DNA from: QZKY01 sp963666295
GTDB taxonomy: Bacteria; Pseudomonadota; Gammaproteobacteria; Burkholderiales; Burkholderiaceae_D
NCBI GenBank assembly: GCA_963666295.1
Contig: OY762707.1
Coordinates: 1,054,001-1,118,000, forward strand
Direction of reading: 5' to 3'
DNA length: 64,000 bases
The notes below the pieces were generated by a model. The model was not told the DNA's origin. It did not search any database and was given only the letters and a program-made list of their open reading frames with translations. Made by a program: the position numbers and the translations under genes. Positions 35,086-44,145 of the stretch are shown here, one piece after another; positions within the stretch are counted from its first letter, which is position 1, and every line of letters starts with the position of its first letter.

Positions 35086-36845
35086 CCTACCCTCCCCTTG
35101 CCGTGCGCAGCTTGCGTCATCTTTTGCACCGTCAGCAAATCCGGCGCAATATTCAGGGTACGCAAAGCACCCGCTGCGACCGCAGAAAACACCGGCGCAG
35201 CCACATCGCCACCGTAATACTGGCCATTGTTCGGCTCATCAACCATGACCGCAATAATCAAACGCGGATTCGATGCCGGTGCCATGCCCACAAACGACGC
35301 CACGTATTTATTGACGTACTTGCCATCCTCAATCTTGTGCGCCGTTCCGGTCTTGCCGGCCACGCTATAACCCGCCACCTGTGCCTTGGGTGCGGTGCCT
35401 TCATCGCCAGTCGCCATTTCGAGCATCTGGCGCATGGTGTGTGCTGTCTTGGCAGAAATGACCTTCTGCCCGATCGGCAAATCTCCCGTCTTCAAGAACG
35501 ACAGCGGTGCAATGTCCCCATTACGCGCAAAAATCAGGTATGCGCGCGCAACCTGAATCAGTGAAACCGAAATACCATGGCCGTAACTCATGGTTGCCTG
35601 CTCGATCGGTCGCCACGAACGGTATGGCTTGACCCTGCCGGCAACCGCGCCCGGAAACGCCAGATCAGGAGGCTGACCAAATCCTACCTTGGTAAACATT
35701 TCCCACATGGCGCGTGGCGGCATCTTGAGCGCAATCTTCGCCGTACCAACATTTGAAGATTTTTCAATGATTTCCTCAACCGTCAGCACCTCGTGTGGAT
35801 GCGTATCGCCAATCGTGCGCCCTCCCACCGTAAGTTGCGGCCCGGTCTGGATGCGTGTTTTCGGTTTGACGATACCCTTTTCAAGTGCAAGCGCCACTGT
35901 AAATGGCTTAAGAATGGAGCCCGGCTCAAAGGTGTCGGTCATAACCCGATTACGCAACCTGGCGCCGTGAAGCGAACTCCGGTCATTGGGGTTATAGGTC
36001 GGCGAATTCACCAGCGCCAGCACCTCTCCCGTCTGTACGTCCAGCACAACCAGCGCAGCACCTTTTGCCTTATGCACTTGCATCGCCTGCTTAAGCTGCT
36101 TGTACGCCATGTGCTGAATCTTGCTGTCAATTGCCAGCACCAGATCCTTGCCATTTTGTGGCTGCTGGATAGCGCGCACATCTTCAACAATGTGTCCCAA
36201 GCGATCCTTGATGACGCGCCGATTGCCGTACACCCCAGCCAGCATCTTTTCGTATGCCAGTTCCATGCTTTCCTGGCCGGCGTCCTCGAAATTGGTGAAC
36301 CCGACCACATGCGCTGTTGCTGCGCCTTCGGGGTAATAACGCTTATATTCCTTGCTGGTATGAATGCCCTCAATTTTTAAACCAGCAATGGCATCTGCCA
36401 CCTCTGGCTCTACTTTTCGTTTCAAACTGACATAGTGCTTCTTCGGGTCAAGCTTGTGATTCATGCTCTGCTGACTCATACCAAGCAATCTGGCCAGCTC
36501 AACCCGTTTCTCTTTTGGCTCCTTCCTCACGTCTTCGGGAATCGCCCAGATCGTCTTGACCGGCAAACTTGAGGCCAGCACGTTATCGTTGCGATCCATG
36601 ATTTTGCCCCGCGTGGCTGGCAGTTGCAGCGTGCGCACATAACGCGACGCCCCTTTTTCTTGCAGGAATCCTGTCGACAGGCCTTGCAACCAGATGGCGC
36701 GTCCAGCCAGCGCGACCATGCCCGCAAATATGAGGAATAGGACAAAACGCGAGCGCCATGTGGCCAGCATCGTTTTTTCGACAGCGCGATCGCCTTGCGC
36801 CTTGTCAGCGTGAGCCCGTCGAGCCATGAACCCTGTTCCTTTCAT
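35082..36845 (-). CDS. ftsI: Septal transpeptidase FtsI (PBP3)
   Basis: A 587-residue class B penicillin-binding protein: one N-terminal membrane segment (around 30-50), a pedestal domain, and a transpeptidase with SILK (Ser310), SSN and KTG (AGKTGTAHK) motifs, so the active site is complete. The start is ATG 36845, in an ATGA overlap with ftsL and 5 bases after GGGAGGAG; the in-frame ATG at 36857 has no comparable site. It cross-links septal peptidoglycan together with FtsW. Confidence 0.97.
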   Translation of the reverse strand: MKGTGFMARRAHADKAQGDRAVEKTMLATWRSRFVLFLIFAGMVALAGRAIWLQGLSTGFLQEKGASRYVRTLQLPATRGKIMDRNDNVLASSLPVKTIWAIPEDVRKEPKEKRVELARLLGMSQQSMNHKLDPKKHYVSLKRKVEPEVADAIAGLKIEGIHTSKEYKRYYPEGAATAHVVGFTNFEDAGQESMELAYEKMLAGVYGNRRVIKDRLGHIVEDVRAIQQPQNGKDLVLAIDSKIQHMAYKQLKQAMQVHKAKGAALVVLDVQTGEVLALVNSPTYNPNDRSSLHGARLRNRVMTDTFEPGSILKPFTVALALEKGIVKPKTRIQTGPQLTVGGRTIGDTHPHEVLTVEEIIEKSSNVGTAKIALKMPPRAMWEMFTKVGFGQPPDLAFPGAVAGRVKPYRSWRPIEQATMSYGHGISVSLIQVARAYLIFARNGDIAPLSFLKTGDLPIGQKVISAKTAHTMRQMLEMATGDEGTAPKAQVAGYSVAGKTGTAHKIEDGKYVNKYVASFVGMAPASNPRLIIAVMVDEPNNGQYYGGDVAAPVFSAVAAGALRTLNIAPDLLTVQKMTQAAHGKGRVG

Positions 36846-37114
36846 CGCTCCTCCCACCTGACATATTGCGTGAGATCGGAGGTCACACTCACCATATTCA
36901 ATTTTTCGCGCACCTTGGCTTCCACGCGCGCGTGCTGGGCTAACTGCGACTGATCAACCTGCAGCTGCGCCCACGCCACTTCCAGCTCCCGCGTAGCTGC
37001 CTGCGTACGCTCCAGTTCGATGAAAAGACGGCGCGCCTGATATTGGCCATTTACAAGGAACAGCGCGCATAACACCAGCATCACTGCCATCAATATATTC
37101 AGCCGATCACTCAT
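36842..37114 (-). CDS. ftsL: Cell division protein FtsL
   Basis: A 90-residue bitopic protein: a six-residue tail, one membrane segment (LNILMAVMLVLCALFLV), then a coiled coil (ELERTQAATRELEVAWAQLQ) and a short C-terminal segment. Partner of FtsQ and FtsB. The start at 37114 lies in an ATGAGTGA overlap with the rsmH stop; longer frames are rsmH sequence. Confidence 0.93.
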   Translation of the reverse strand: MSDRLNILMAVMLVLCALFLVNGQYQARRLFIELERTQAATRELEVAWAQLQVDQSQLAQHARVEAKVREKLNMVSVTSDLTQYVRWEER

Positions 37115-38075
37115 GGGCGTCTCCCTGAGGCAGGCGCTCGCAGACGCGCATGATGGCCGAGCGCGAACGGGGATTGGCTTCAATTTCCGTTTTGGATGGC
37201 TTGCGTTTCGTTTCCAGTCTGCTTTCGGGAAGCGGTAAATCCTTCGCACGAATTGGCAAGCGCCGATCCGGTTGCCGCACATGAGCCTGCGCCGCCATGA
37301 AGCGCTTTACCATACGATCCTCAAGCGAGTGAAAGCTGATCACCACCAATCTCCCATGTGGCGCCAAAAGGCCGTACGCCGCCTCCAGCGCTACCTCCAG
37401 ATCTTTAAGTTCCTGGTTGATGAAAATCCGTATTGCCTGAAAGGTGCGGGTGGCTGGGTCCTTGCCCCTTTCCCGGCTCTTAACGACGCTTGCCACAATC
37501 TCGGCAAGCTGGCGTGTGCTTGAAATTGGTTTGATTGCCCGGCCAGCCACAATCGCCTTTGCAATCTTGAAAGCAAACCGTTCTTCCCCATATTCTCGTA
37601 TGACCTTCTCAATATTTTTTTCTGTTTCCGTCGCCAGCCATTCCGCAGCAGAAATGCCCCGCGTCGTATCCATGCGCATGTCCAGCGGGCCATCATGACG
37701 AAAGCTGAAACCGCGCGCCGGATCATCGACCTGAGGCGATGAAATCCCCAGATCGAGCAAAATCCCGTCAACTTGGGTAATACCAAAGGCCTGCAAGGCC
37801 GCCTTCATGGCCGCAAAACTGTCATGCACGTAATTAAAGCGCGCATCATGGATGCTGCGCGCCACACTGATTGCCTGCGGGTCTTTGTCAAAAACAATTA
37901 GCCGCCCGCGTTCCCCCAGTCGTTCCAGTATTTTTCTGCTATGTCCGCCCCTGCCAAATGTTCCGTCGACATAAATGCCGTTTACACGCGCGCCGGTTAT
38001 GGCGAGCGCTTCAACCGCTTCTTCCGCCAGTACGGTCTGGTGCGTCAGCTCTGGCTTTGCCAGCGTGTTCATCAC
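37107..38075 (-). CDS. rsmH: 16S rRNA m4C1402 methyltransferase
   Basis: A 322-residue SAM-dependent methylase (formerly mraW). N-terminal HQTVLAEEAVEAL, SAM motif YVDGTFGRGGHSRKIL, DLGISSPQVDDPARGFSF and the C-terminal VISFHSLEDRMVKRF are diagnostic. It methylates the ribosomal decoding site. It starts 6 bases after the mraZ stop. Confidence 0.97.
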   Translation of the reverse strand: MMNTLAKPELTHQTVLAEEAVEALAITGARVNGIYVDGTFGRGGHSRKILERLGERGRLIVFDKDPQAISVARSIHDARFNYVHDSFAAMKAALQAFGITQVDGILLDLGISSPQVDDPARGFSFRHDGPLDMRMDTTRGISAAEWLATETEKNIEKVIREYGEERFAFKIAKAIVAGRAIKPISSTRQLAEIVASVVKSRERGKDPATRTFQAIRIFINQELKDLEVALEAAYGLLAPHGRLVVISFHSLEDRMVKRFMAAQAHVRQPDRRLPIRAKDLPLPESRLETKRKPSKTEIEANPRSRSAIMRVCERLPQGDAHE

Positions 38076-38081
38076 GACCCG

Positions 38082-38510
38082 TCAAAACGAAAAGTCGTTC
38101 ATTGCCTCAGGCATGCCGGAGGCGATGGCTTGTGCTATGCCCTCATCCAGCCTGGCCGCATCCCACACCTCAAAGTGGCTACCCATGCCGACAAGCTTGA
38201 TTTCTCGCTGCAATCCCGCTGCCTCGCGCAATTCCGGCGAAATCAGGATACGCCCGGACGAATCCAGATCAACATCGACCGCACTCCCAAGAAGCAGGCG
38301 CTGCCATGCACGCGCTGACGCCGGCAGGGCAGCAATTTTTTCTCGCTGACCCTCCCATACCGGCCTCGGGTATAACAACAGGCAATCATCCGGACTACGT
38401 GTAAACGTCAAACGTCCTTCGCACCGCACGGACAGCGCGTCGCGATGCCGGGCCGGAATCGACATCCGCCCTTTGGCATCCAGCGTAATTGCAGACGTTC
38501 CTTGAAACAT
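38082..38510 (-). CDS. mraZ: Transcriptional regulator MraZ
   Basis: A 142-residue protein with two AbrB-like (SpoVT) halves, each with a DxxGR core: LDAKGRMSIPARHRDAL and LDSSGRILISPELREAAG. First gene of the division and cell-wall cluster. The start is ATG 38510 (MFQGTSAITLDAKGR); a frame open to 38558 lacks family similarity. It binds repeats just upstream of its own gene (38552-38586 here). Confidence 0.95.
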   Translation of the reverse strand: MFQGTSAITLDAKGRMSIPARHRDALSVRCEGRLTFTRSPDDCLLLYPRPVWEGQREKIAALPASARAWQRLLLGSAVDVDLDSSGRILISPELREAAGLQREIKLVGMGSHFEVWDAARLDEGIAQAIASGMPEAMNDFSF

Positions 38511-38551
38511 TGAAGCCCCAGAATTCAAATTGCCCAAACGCAGAAATTTTT

Positions 38552-38586
38552 CCCACAAAAAGACACTTTTTTACACATTTCCCCAC
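38552..38586 (-). promoter_or_regulatory. MraZ boxes: four GTG repeats at 10-bp spacing
   Basis: On the minus strand GTGGG (38586-38582), GTGTA (38576-38572), GTGTC (38566-38562) and GTGGG (38556-38552) recur exactly every 10 bases, with A/T-rich spacers. This is the known architecture of the MraZ operator. The boxes overlap the expected transcription start, which suits autorepression. Confidence 0.8.
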
Positions 38587-38613
38587 TTTAGTGGAAGGCC
38601 ATTCGCAGGTCAA
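38585..38613 (-). promoter_or_regulatory. mra promoter (start of the division cluster)
   Basis: On the minus strand TTGACC (38613-38608), a 17-bp spacer and TAAAGT (38590-38585) form a good sigma-70 promoter. Start of transcription would be near 38578, inside the MraZ boxes. From here to the rnpB 3' end at 38892 I see no gene. Confidence 0.65.
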
Positions 38614-38891
38614 GCAATTTCAAGGGGCAAAAAATTGATTTTCATCAATTAAGTCAAGGACTTAGGATGTTTTGATAAAGCACAAACAAAGGCAAAGTTT
38701 CCAAATAAATTAAGCACTTATAGGACACACTGAATGTTGTGCATTAGAAACAGTCTCAGAAAAACAATCGTTCCCACGAGCAACGTGATTTGACAGCCAG
38801 AAACACGCCTCTGCCTTTGTTCTGGTAAGTAGATATGCGAAACCGCACATGGCAGGCAAAGCAACCGTGCAGATAACGAAACAGAAAGAAA

Positions 38892-39231
38892 AGTGAAGCA
38901 AGCCGATAGGCCGGATTCTGTTACGGCAACCCGACCAATAAGTCGAGTGCTATGACAGCCATTCATCTAGGCGAAAGATTACTCCAACGCTCAAGCTTCC
39001 TACCCGCACGCTCCGCGAGCCGCCTCAATGCGTGCCTACTTGGAATTGCACCAGGTGGAGGTTACCGCGTTTCACCGTAACTTAATACGCTCGTCTCTGT
39101 GGCCCTGTTCCTCGCCTTATACCTTGCGGCTTTCAGCGGACGGCTGTTAGCCGCCACCTTGCTCTATGGTGTCCGGACCTTCCTCCCGCCACCGCTTGCG
39201 CGGTAGCCAGCGACTGTCTGGCTTGCTTCAC
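38892..39231 (-). ncRNA. rnpB: RNase P RNA, bacterial type A
   Basis: About 340 bases read on the minus strand. The 5' part GAAGCAAGCCAGACAGTCGC and 3' part GGCTTGCTTC pair to close the molecule. Conserved core blocks GAGGAAGGTCCGGAC, ACAGAGACGAGCG and AACAGAATCCGGCCTAT are present. It is the catalytic RNA for tRNA 5' maturation. It is upstream of mraZ in the same direction but has its own context. Ends are approximate. Confidence 0.95.
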
Positions 39232-39283
39232 CCCTTATTTTACGCGTGAGTTGCCCTCTTTGCGCTTCGGACTGATGAAAATC

Positions 39284-40447
39284 CTAGGTATAGTCTCCCA
39301 GCGTCACAATACGCATCGCGCAACGGTAAAGAAAATACGCCATTCCATACCATGCTCGCTTGTGCCACGGACGATTGGCAAAATCTTCCAGATGAATCGG
39401 CGTCGCATCCTGTATCGCCAACTCAATGCGCTCACGCAATTCCGTCGCAAAATCACGCTCCTTCACCAGCACATTGGCCTCATGATTGAGAAACAGGCTC
39501 AAGCCATCGAAATTACTGGAACCGATTGTTGCCCAGGCATCGTCTACCACGGCAACTTTGCCGTGCAACTGCGTCTTACGATATTCATACAACTTGACAC
39601 CATCACGCAGCAACTTGGGGTAAAAGGATTGCGCCACCGAGTCCTGAAAGCGGAATTCGCCCACACCGAGCAAAAGTGTCACTTCCACTCCGCGCGACGC
39701 CGCCACCGCCAGCGCCCGACGAAACTTGCGGCAGGGCGCAAAATAGGGATTCGCCATGATAATGTTTTTCCTGGCCAACCCGATGGCGCGCGAGTAGGCA
39801 CGCTGAATCGTGCGACGATGGTGCAAATTGTCGCGCACAACAAAACCCGCCAGACCACGCCGACCAACATTACGTTGTGGCGGCAAACGCCTTTCATACA
39901 TGAGCCAGAAACGCGCCATCAGACTCATCTTGGCTTGTCGCACCCACTGCACTTCAATTTCGTGATGAATTCGCGTTACCAGCGGCCCCTCAACGCGCAC
40001 CGCAATATCCCATCGCGGTGCAGGTAAGGGAAAATCCGCCAGATAATCGTCTTGCCAGTCATTGGTAACGTTGATGCCGCCAACGAAACCAATCTTCCGG
40101 TCAACTACGCAGATTTTTCGGTGGGTACGCGCTATCCCGCGTCGAAACCACGGATTGAAAACACGATATGCAACCCCGTCTTGCCGGAATTCTCTTGCAA
40201 GCCATTCACACATCAGTTGCCCGGTGCCCCACCAGTCAGTAATTACATGCACTTCAACGCCGCGCCGCGCCGCACGCTTGAGCGCCTCGATCACCACCTG
40301 CCCAGTTTCATCATTCGAAAAAATATAGGTTTCGAAATAAATTTCCGTACGAGACGCATTGATCGCCCGCAAAAGTGCCGGGAAATAGGCTTCCCCATTT
40401 TGCAGGATGGTCAATCTGTTGTTGGCAAAATACCTGAGTGCGCGCAT
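39284..40447 (-). CDS. clsB: Cardiolipin synthase B-like phospholipase D family protein
   Basis: A 387-residue protein with two HKD motifs: HRKICVVDRKIGFVGG in the first half and HGKVAVVDDAWATIGSSNFD in the second, so both halves of the PLD active site are intact. No N-terminal membrane hairpin, unlike ClsA; the layout fits ClsB (YbhO). It is next to an endonuclease/exonuclease/phosphatase family gene, as ybhO is to ybhP in E. coli. It likely makes cardiolipin or related phospholipids at the inner membrane. Confidence 0.85.
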   Translation of the reverse strand: MRALRYFANNRLTILQNGEAYFPALLRAINASRTEIYFETYIFSNDETGQVVIEALKRAARRGVEVHVITDWWGTGQLMCEWLAREFRQDGVAYRVFNPWFRRGIARTHRKICVVDRKIGFVGGINVTNDWQDDYLADFPLPAPRWDIAVRVEGPLVTRIHHEIEVQWVRQAKMSLMARFWLMYERRLPPQRNVGRRGLAGFVVRDNLHHRRTIQRAYSRAIGLARKNIIMANPYFAPCRKFRRALAVAASRGVEVTLLLGVGEFRFQDSVAQSFYPKLLRDGVKLYEYRKTQLHGKVAVVDDAWATIGSSNFDGLSLFLNHEANVLVKERDFATELRERIELAIQDATPIHLEDFANRPWHKRAWYGMAYFLYRCAMRIVTLGDYT

Positions 40448-40490
40448 AGAGGGGGTCTGGTTATCGTTCGGTTCGCTTTTGTCTCACTCG

Positions 40491-41285
40491 CTACAAAAGC
40501 TTCAGCGTTGCCATGATCGGCGCATGATCGGACAATCGACTCCAGCGGCGGCCATGCAACACTTCCGCTGACTCCACGTCAAACCCGCGCACGTACATCC
40601 GATCCAGGCGCAGGAAAGGCTGTGAAGATGGAAAGGTGCGCGCAGGCAGGGTTTGTCCACCCTGCCTATTCAATCGGGGAAGATAGCGGCCCAGCATGCC
40701 CTCTTCCGGAATGCCATCAAACACTTCCTGGACGCCCAGTTTTTCATACAGATAATCCGACAGGCGATTGGCCCAATCGTTGAAATCGCCTGCCACAATA
40801 ATCGGGGATTGAGACGGCGCGGTGGTGCGCACAATTTCGACCAGCGCCTCAGCCTGACGACGGCGGCTGCCGGCAAACAGGCCAAGATGCACGACATAGC
40901 AATGCACGTTAACCTGATCAACACGAAGAACACAGTGCAAAATTCCCCGTGACTCGAAGGCATGATCAGAAACATCCTGATTTTCCGCATGCAAAATGGG
41001 GAAATAACTCAGCAAGGCATTGCCGTGATGGCCATGATCGTACTGGGAATTCATCCCATACGCAGAACGGTAATGCCGGCCCGCGAGAAATTCGTGCTGG
41101 GCGCGATTCAGCAAATTACTGTCGAGTCGCAAGGCCAGAAAGTCATGCCGCCCCTGCACTTCCTGTAGAAAAATCACATCTGCGCTCAGCGAACGCAGCG
41201 CGCGTTTCAACGTATGGATGCGCGGACGTTGCGTCAACGCCGTAACGCCTTTGTGAATATTGTAAGTGGCGACCCGTAACCTCAT
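40491..41285 (-). CDS. Endonuclease/exonuclease/phosphatase family protein (YbhP-like)
   Basis: A 264-residue protein of the DNase I-like fold. Motifs LRVATYNIHKGV, DVIFLQEVQG, VAGDFNDWANR and the terminal SDHAPIMATL supply the catalytic Asn, Glu, Asp and His. The substrate is unknown. It is 43 bases upstream of the clsB-like gene on the same strand, the conserved ybhP-ybhO pair, which suggests a link to phospholipid metabolism. Confidence 0.85.
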   Translation of the reverse strand: MRLRVATYNIHKGVTALTQRPRIHTLKRALRSLSADVIFLQEVQGRHDFLALRLDSNLLNRAQHEFLAGRHYRSAYGMNSQYDHGHHGNALLSYFPILHAENQDVSDHAFESRGILHCVLRVDQVNVHCYVVHLGLFAGSRRRQAEALVEIVRTTAPSQSPIIVAGDFNDWANRLSDYLYEKLGVQEVFDGIPEEGMLGRYLPRLNRQGGQTLPARTFPSSQPFLRLDRMYVRGFDVESAEVLHGRRWSRLSDHAPIMATLKLL

Positions 41286-41413
41286 GGTCTGAATTGTAGA
41301 GGCTATTTCAGTCTGGCGTCTTTGTGAGTCCGCAATATTTTGGCCTCTTCACCTTTACTCGGCCAACACCCCATGCATGCCATGAAAAATTATCTGCAGG
41401 AAACGGAAAATAC

Positions 41414-41440
41414 TTGCATATTTGCAATTAGCTGTATAAT
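41414..41440 (+). promoter_or_regulatory. Possible promoter of the HTH gene
   Basis: TTGCAT (41414-41419) and a perfect TATAAT (41435-41440), spacer 15 bp, which is short. It lies in the 294-bp gap between the YbhP-like gene and the HTH gene; the rest of that gap shows no other feature. Confidence 0.4.
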
Positions 41441-41579
41441 AATTGGGCAACTAACATGTTTAGCCAACATGCGGACTTATTTTCAAACGGTTTCCCTCAA
41501 AGAACATTACGGGCAGCCAATTACATTGAATTCACAGCAATTAACACCTTGCATTCAACTACGACTGAACACTTGCCTC

Positions 41580-41900
41580 ATGACAAACAAAATTAAGAAG
41601 CCTGCGGTCTCTACTGACGACTATCCGACCAGTTACGACCCGAACCACCTGCTTGATACGCTGATCCAGAAAATGGGACTCAAGAATGACGCCGCTTTAT
41701 CCCGCTCACTTGAGGTTGCGCCACCCGTAATCAGTAAGATTCGCCACCAGCGCTTGCCAGTAGGTGCATCATTGCTAATCAGAATGCATGAAGTCAGCGA
41801 GTTGAGTATCAAGGAATTGCGTCTGTTGATGGGCGACCGCCGAGCCAAATTCCGCATCAGCGACAAACAATTCAAGCCGAAGCCGCTGGACGAAAAGTAA
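41580..41900 (+). CDS. Small HTH-domain protein
   Basis: A 106-residue protein with a Cro-like helix-turn-helix (GLKNDAALSRSLEVAPPVISKIRHQRLPVG is its region, residues about 34-63), and a following helix pair. Likely a DNA-binding regulator of unknown target. The start is ATG 41580; the frame is open upstream to 41340 but that part is not protein-like and precedes the likely promoter. It converges on pth with a 12-bp gap. Confidence 0.65.
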   Translation: MTNKIKKPAVSTDDYPTSYDPNHLLDTLIQKMGLKNDAALSRSLEVAPPVISKIRHQRLPVGASLLIRMHEVSELSIKELRLLMGDRRAKFRISDKQFKPKPLDEK

Positions 41901-41911
41901 TCCAGGCGAAT

Positions 41912-42520
41912 TCAACCGGCAGACTTCACTTCCTTGCGTGCCGTGTGCAGTAACTTGACCCCTGAGTCAAACTCACCGGCACACAACAGTTTTACCGGTT
42001 CCAGGCTGTCTGAAATGGCCTGCTCAATCAGTTCCTGCTCCTCTTTGCGCGGTCGGTTGAGCACATAATCAATCACTGGTGATTTCACACCTTGCGTGCG
42101 CGGGTGGCCGACGCCTATGCGTAAGCGCCAGAAATTTTGGCTTCCGAGCGCATTGGCAATATCCTTCAGTCCATTGTGTCCACCTGAAGAGCCTGCACGC
42201 TTCAATTTTGCAACGCCAGGCAACAAATCCAGTTCGTCGTGAACGACGAGGATTTCTTCTGGCGCAATTTTGTAGTAACGCGCCACTGAACCTACTGCCT
42301 GACCGGACAAGTTCATATACGTCTGCGGCTCCAGCAACCAGACGTCGTTGCCGCCAATTCTGGCTTTCGCCGCCAGCGCCTTGAAACGCGATTCGCGCTG
42401 TAAGTGACAACCCGGCAAACTGTGCGCCAAGTTATCCACCAGCCAGAAGCCCGCATTATGGCGGGTTAGCTCATATTCCGGCCCCGGGTTCCCGAGACCC
42501 ACAATCAAACGAATCGACAT
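41912..42520 (-). CDS. pth: Peptidyl-tRNA hydrolase
   Basis: A 202-residue enzyme that frees tRNA from prematurely released peptidyl-tRNA. Signature IRLIVGLGNPGPEYELTRHN holds the catalytic His; EPQTYMNLSGQAV, VVHDELDLLPG and GGHNGLKDI are all conserved. Length is normal. It is followed by the convergent HTH gene. Confidence 0.97.
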   Translation of the reverse strand: MSIRLIVGLGNPGPEYELTRHNAGFWLVDNLAHSLPGCHLQRESRFKALAAKARIGGNDVWLLEPQTYMNLSGQAVGSVARYYKIAPEEILVVHDELDLLPGVAKLKRAGSSGGHNGLKDIANALGSQNFWRLRIGVGHPRTQGVKSPVIDYVLNRPRKEEQELIEQAISDSLEPVKLLCAGEFDSGVKLLHTARKEVKSAG

Positions 42521-42572
42521 GATATGAAAGCGTGGGAAAAACGCGAATTATCGAACAAACGTACCCCTTTTC

Positions 42573-42950
42573 CTATACGCCCCAAACAATTTCGCGCTCT
42601 TTCTTCTGCGCGGCACGCAGCATTTCGAGAAAGGGATAAGCGCGCGCCGCATAACTAATCTTTTCCTCCCTCGGCCGCTCATTTTCTTTCATTTCTTCTT
42701 CCCAGATGCCTTTGGCTTCAGCTTCGGCTCTGCGCGCGGCCTCCTTTTCTTCTTCTCTGGCTTTTTGCTCTGCCTCAATTGCCTTTTGTCGCTCAACTTC
42801 TGCTTCCAGTTTTGCGATCACATCGGCCATCTGCTCTGGCGGAATGATCCCCTGCTTGACGTCTTTACCCAGTAGCTCAAGAATGGGGCGTGCATTTTTT
42901 TCATACATGATGATGTCGGCCGCGGCTTTTGATTTGAAAATTACGAGCAT
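42573..42950 (-). CDS. DUF1840 domain protein
   Basis: A 125-residue protein that begins MLVIFKSKAAADIIMYEKNA, the DUF1840 family pattern of betaproteobacteria. The middle is a highly charged Glu/Lys/Arg coiled coil (residues about 50-95). Function is unknown in the family. The start is ATG 42950 behind AAGGAACAAAC; a frame open to 43022 adds 24 unconserved residues. Confidence 0.8.
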   Translation of the reverse strand: MLVIFKSKAAADIIMYEKNARPILELLGKDVKQGIIPPEQMADVIAKLEAEVERQKAIEAEQKAREEEKEAARRAEAEAKGIWEEEMKENERPREEKISYAARAYPFLEMLRAAQKKEREIVWGV

Positions 42951-43057
42951 GTTTGTTCCTTGATCTTTTTGGTTGACACCCAAGCTGTTCGCTACAGATA
43001 CGGGCAGTATATTGCGTTCCATTTGATTAGCAACACCTCACCTGCCCCAGACTAAAA

Positions 43058-43969
43058 TTACCCCTCTTTCGTCCAGTAACCAGGCTGATTGTAAATATCC
43101 CTTAAATAATCAATGAAAAAACGCGTCTTGAGCGGTAAGTGTTTTTGTTGCGGATAAATCGCCATGATGTCGTAATTTGAAATGGCGTAATCATCTAACA
43201 CCGTTATCAACTCCCCTGAAGCCAGTTGTGACTGAATTTCCCAGGTCGAACGCCAGGCCAGGCCCAGCCCTTCCAGGCACCAGCGATGCAGCAGTTCACC
43301 ATCATTACAATCCAGATTCCCGGTCGGACGAACAATCGCCTGCTTGTCGCCCTCCTTGAAATACCAGCCGCGCTGCTGACCACCCTGCAAATTGAAGGTC
43401 AGGCAATTGTGCTTCATAAGGTCTCTTAAAGTGCGCGGTTTGCCATGACGCTCGAAATACTCCGGCGTACCACACACGACACGATGATTCGAACTCAGCT
43501 TCACGGCAACCAGGCTGGGATCAATCGCACCACCAATGCGAATGCCCATGTCGTAACCTTCCCGCACCATATCAACCACCTGATCACTCAGGTTGAAAGA
43601 AATGCGCACATCTGTATTGGCCTGCAAAAAAGCAGGGGCATACGGTGCCACATGCTTACGACCAAATGCCGCCGGTGCTGTCACAATCAAGTGCCCGGTT
43701 GCCTTGTGCCGTCCTTCTGAAATAATCTGTTCTGCCTGGTCCAGATCAACCAGTACTTTCCGTGCATGCTCCAAAAACACCGTGCCCTGCTCGGTGAGCG
43801 TCAAATGGCGCGTCGTACGGTGCATCAACTTGACACCCAGACGCTTTTCCAGCGCATCAATGCGCCGCCCCAGCATCGCGGGCGTCACACCCATACCCAG
43901 CGCCGCACGCGCCAGACTGCCTTTATCGACAACACCGACGAAGGCTTCAATCTGTTTTAGTTTGTCCAT
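43058..43969 (-). CDS. LysR-family transcriptional regulator
   Basis: A 303-residue LysR protein: N-terminal winged HTH (KLKQIEAFVGVVDKGSLARA) and a periplasmic-binding-like effector domain (TGHLIVTAPAAFGRKHVAPY). Start ATG 43969. It is divergent from gcl across a 176-bp AT-rich gap, the classic arrangement for a LysR regulator and its target, so control of the glyoxylate operon is likely. The effector is not readable, although the subgroup resembles CrgA/DsdC-like proteins. Confidence 0.88.
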   Translation of the reverse strand: MDKLKQIEAFVGVVDKGSLARAALGMGVTPAMLGRRIDALEKRLGVKLMHRTTRHLTLTEQGTVFLEHARKVLVDLDQAEQIISEGRHKATGHLIVTAPAAFGRKHVAPYAPAFLQANTDVRISFNLSDQVVDMVREGYDMGIRIGGAIDPSLVAVKLSSNHRVVCGTPEYFERHGKPRTLRDLMKHNCLTFNLQGGQQRGWYFKEGDKQAIVRPTGNLDCNDGELLHRWCLEGLGLAWRSTWEIQSQLASGELITVLDDYAISNYDIMAIYPQQKHLPLKTRFFIDYLRDIYNQPGYWTKEG

Positions 43970-44040
43970 AATCAAACAATTCCACACCAATGAATTCAAT
44001 ACTAACAGTATCGAATAAAACGATTTATTATCATCTTATC

Positions 44041-44106
44041 AGACAAAAATTTCGTCTATATAATTGATTTGTCTAAATTTGTAAAAATTGAATTGTCTTA
44101 TATAGT
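44041..44106. promoter_or_regulatory. Divergent LysR/gcl control region
   Basis: A very AT-rich stretch with GTCT at 44054, 44071 and 44095 and AGAC at 44041. AGAC and the first GTCT form an inverted repeat around AAAAATTTC. A possible gcl promoter is TTGTAA (44079-44084), 16-bp spacer, TATAGT (44101-44106). These are likely LysR binding sites, by position. Confidence 0.4.
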
Positions 44107-44145
44107 CTTAATTCGCGAAATGCGTTGTTAACAAGGAGGTGTCCC

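Noticed and set aside
38710..38901. Small minus-strand ORF between mraZ and rnpB
   Set aside because: Overlaps the rnpB 3' end, no RBS and cysteine-rich random-looking translation.
41340..41579. N-terminal extension of the HTH protein
   Set aside because: Low-complexity translation with the likely promoter inside; ATG 41580 fits better.
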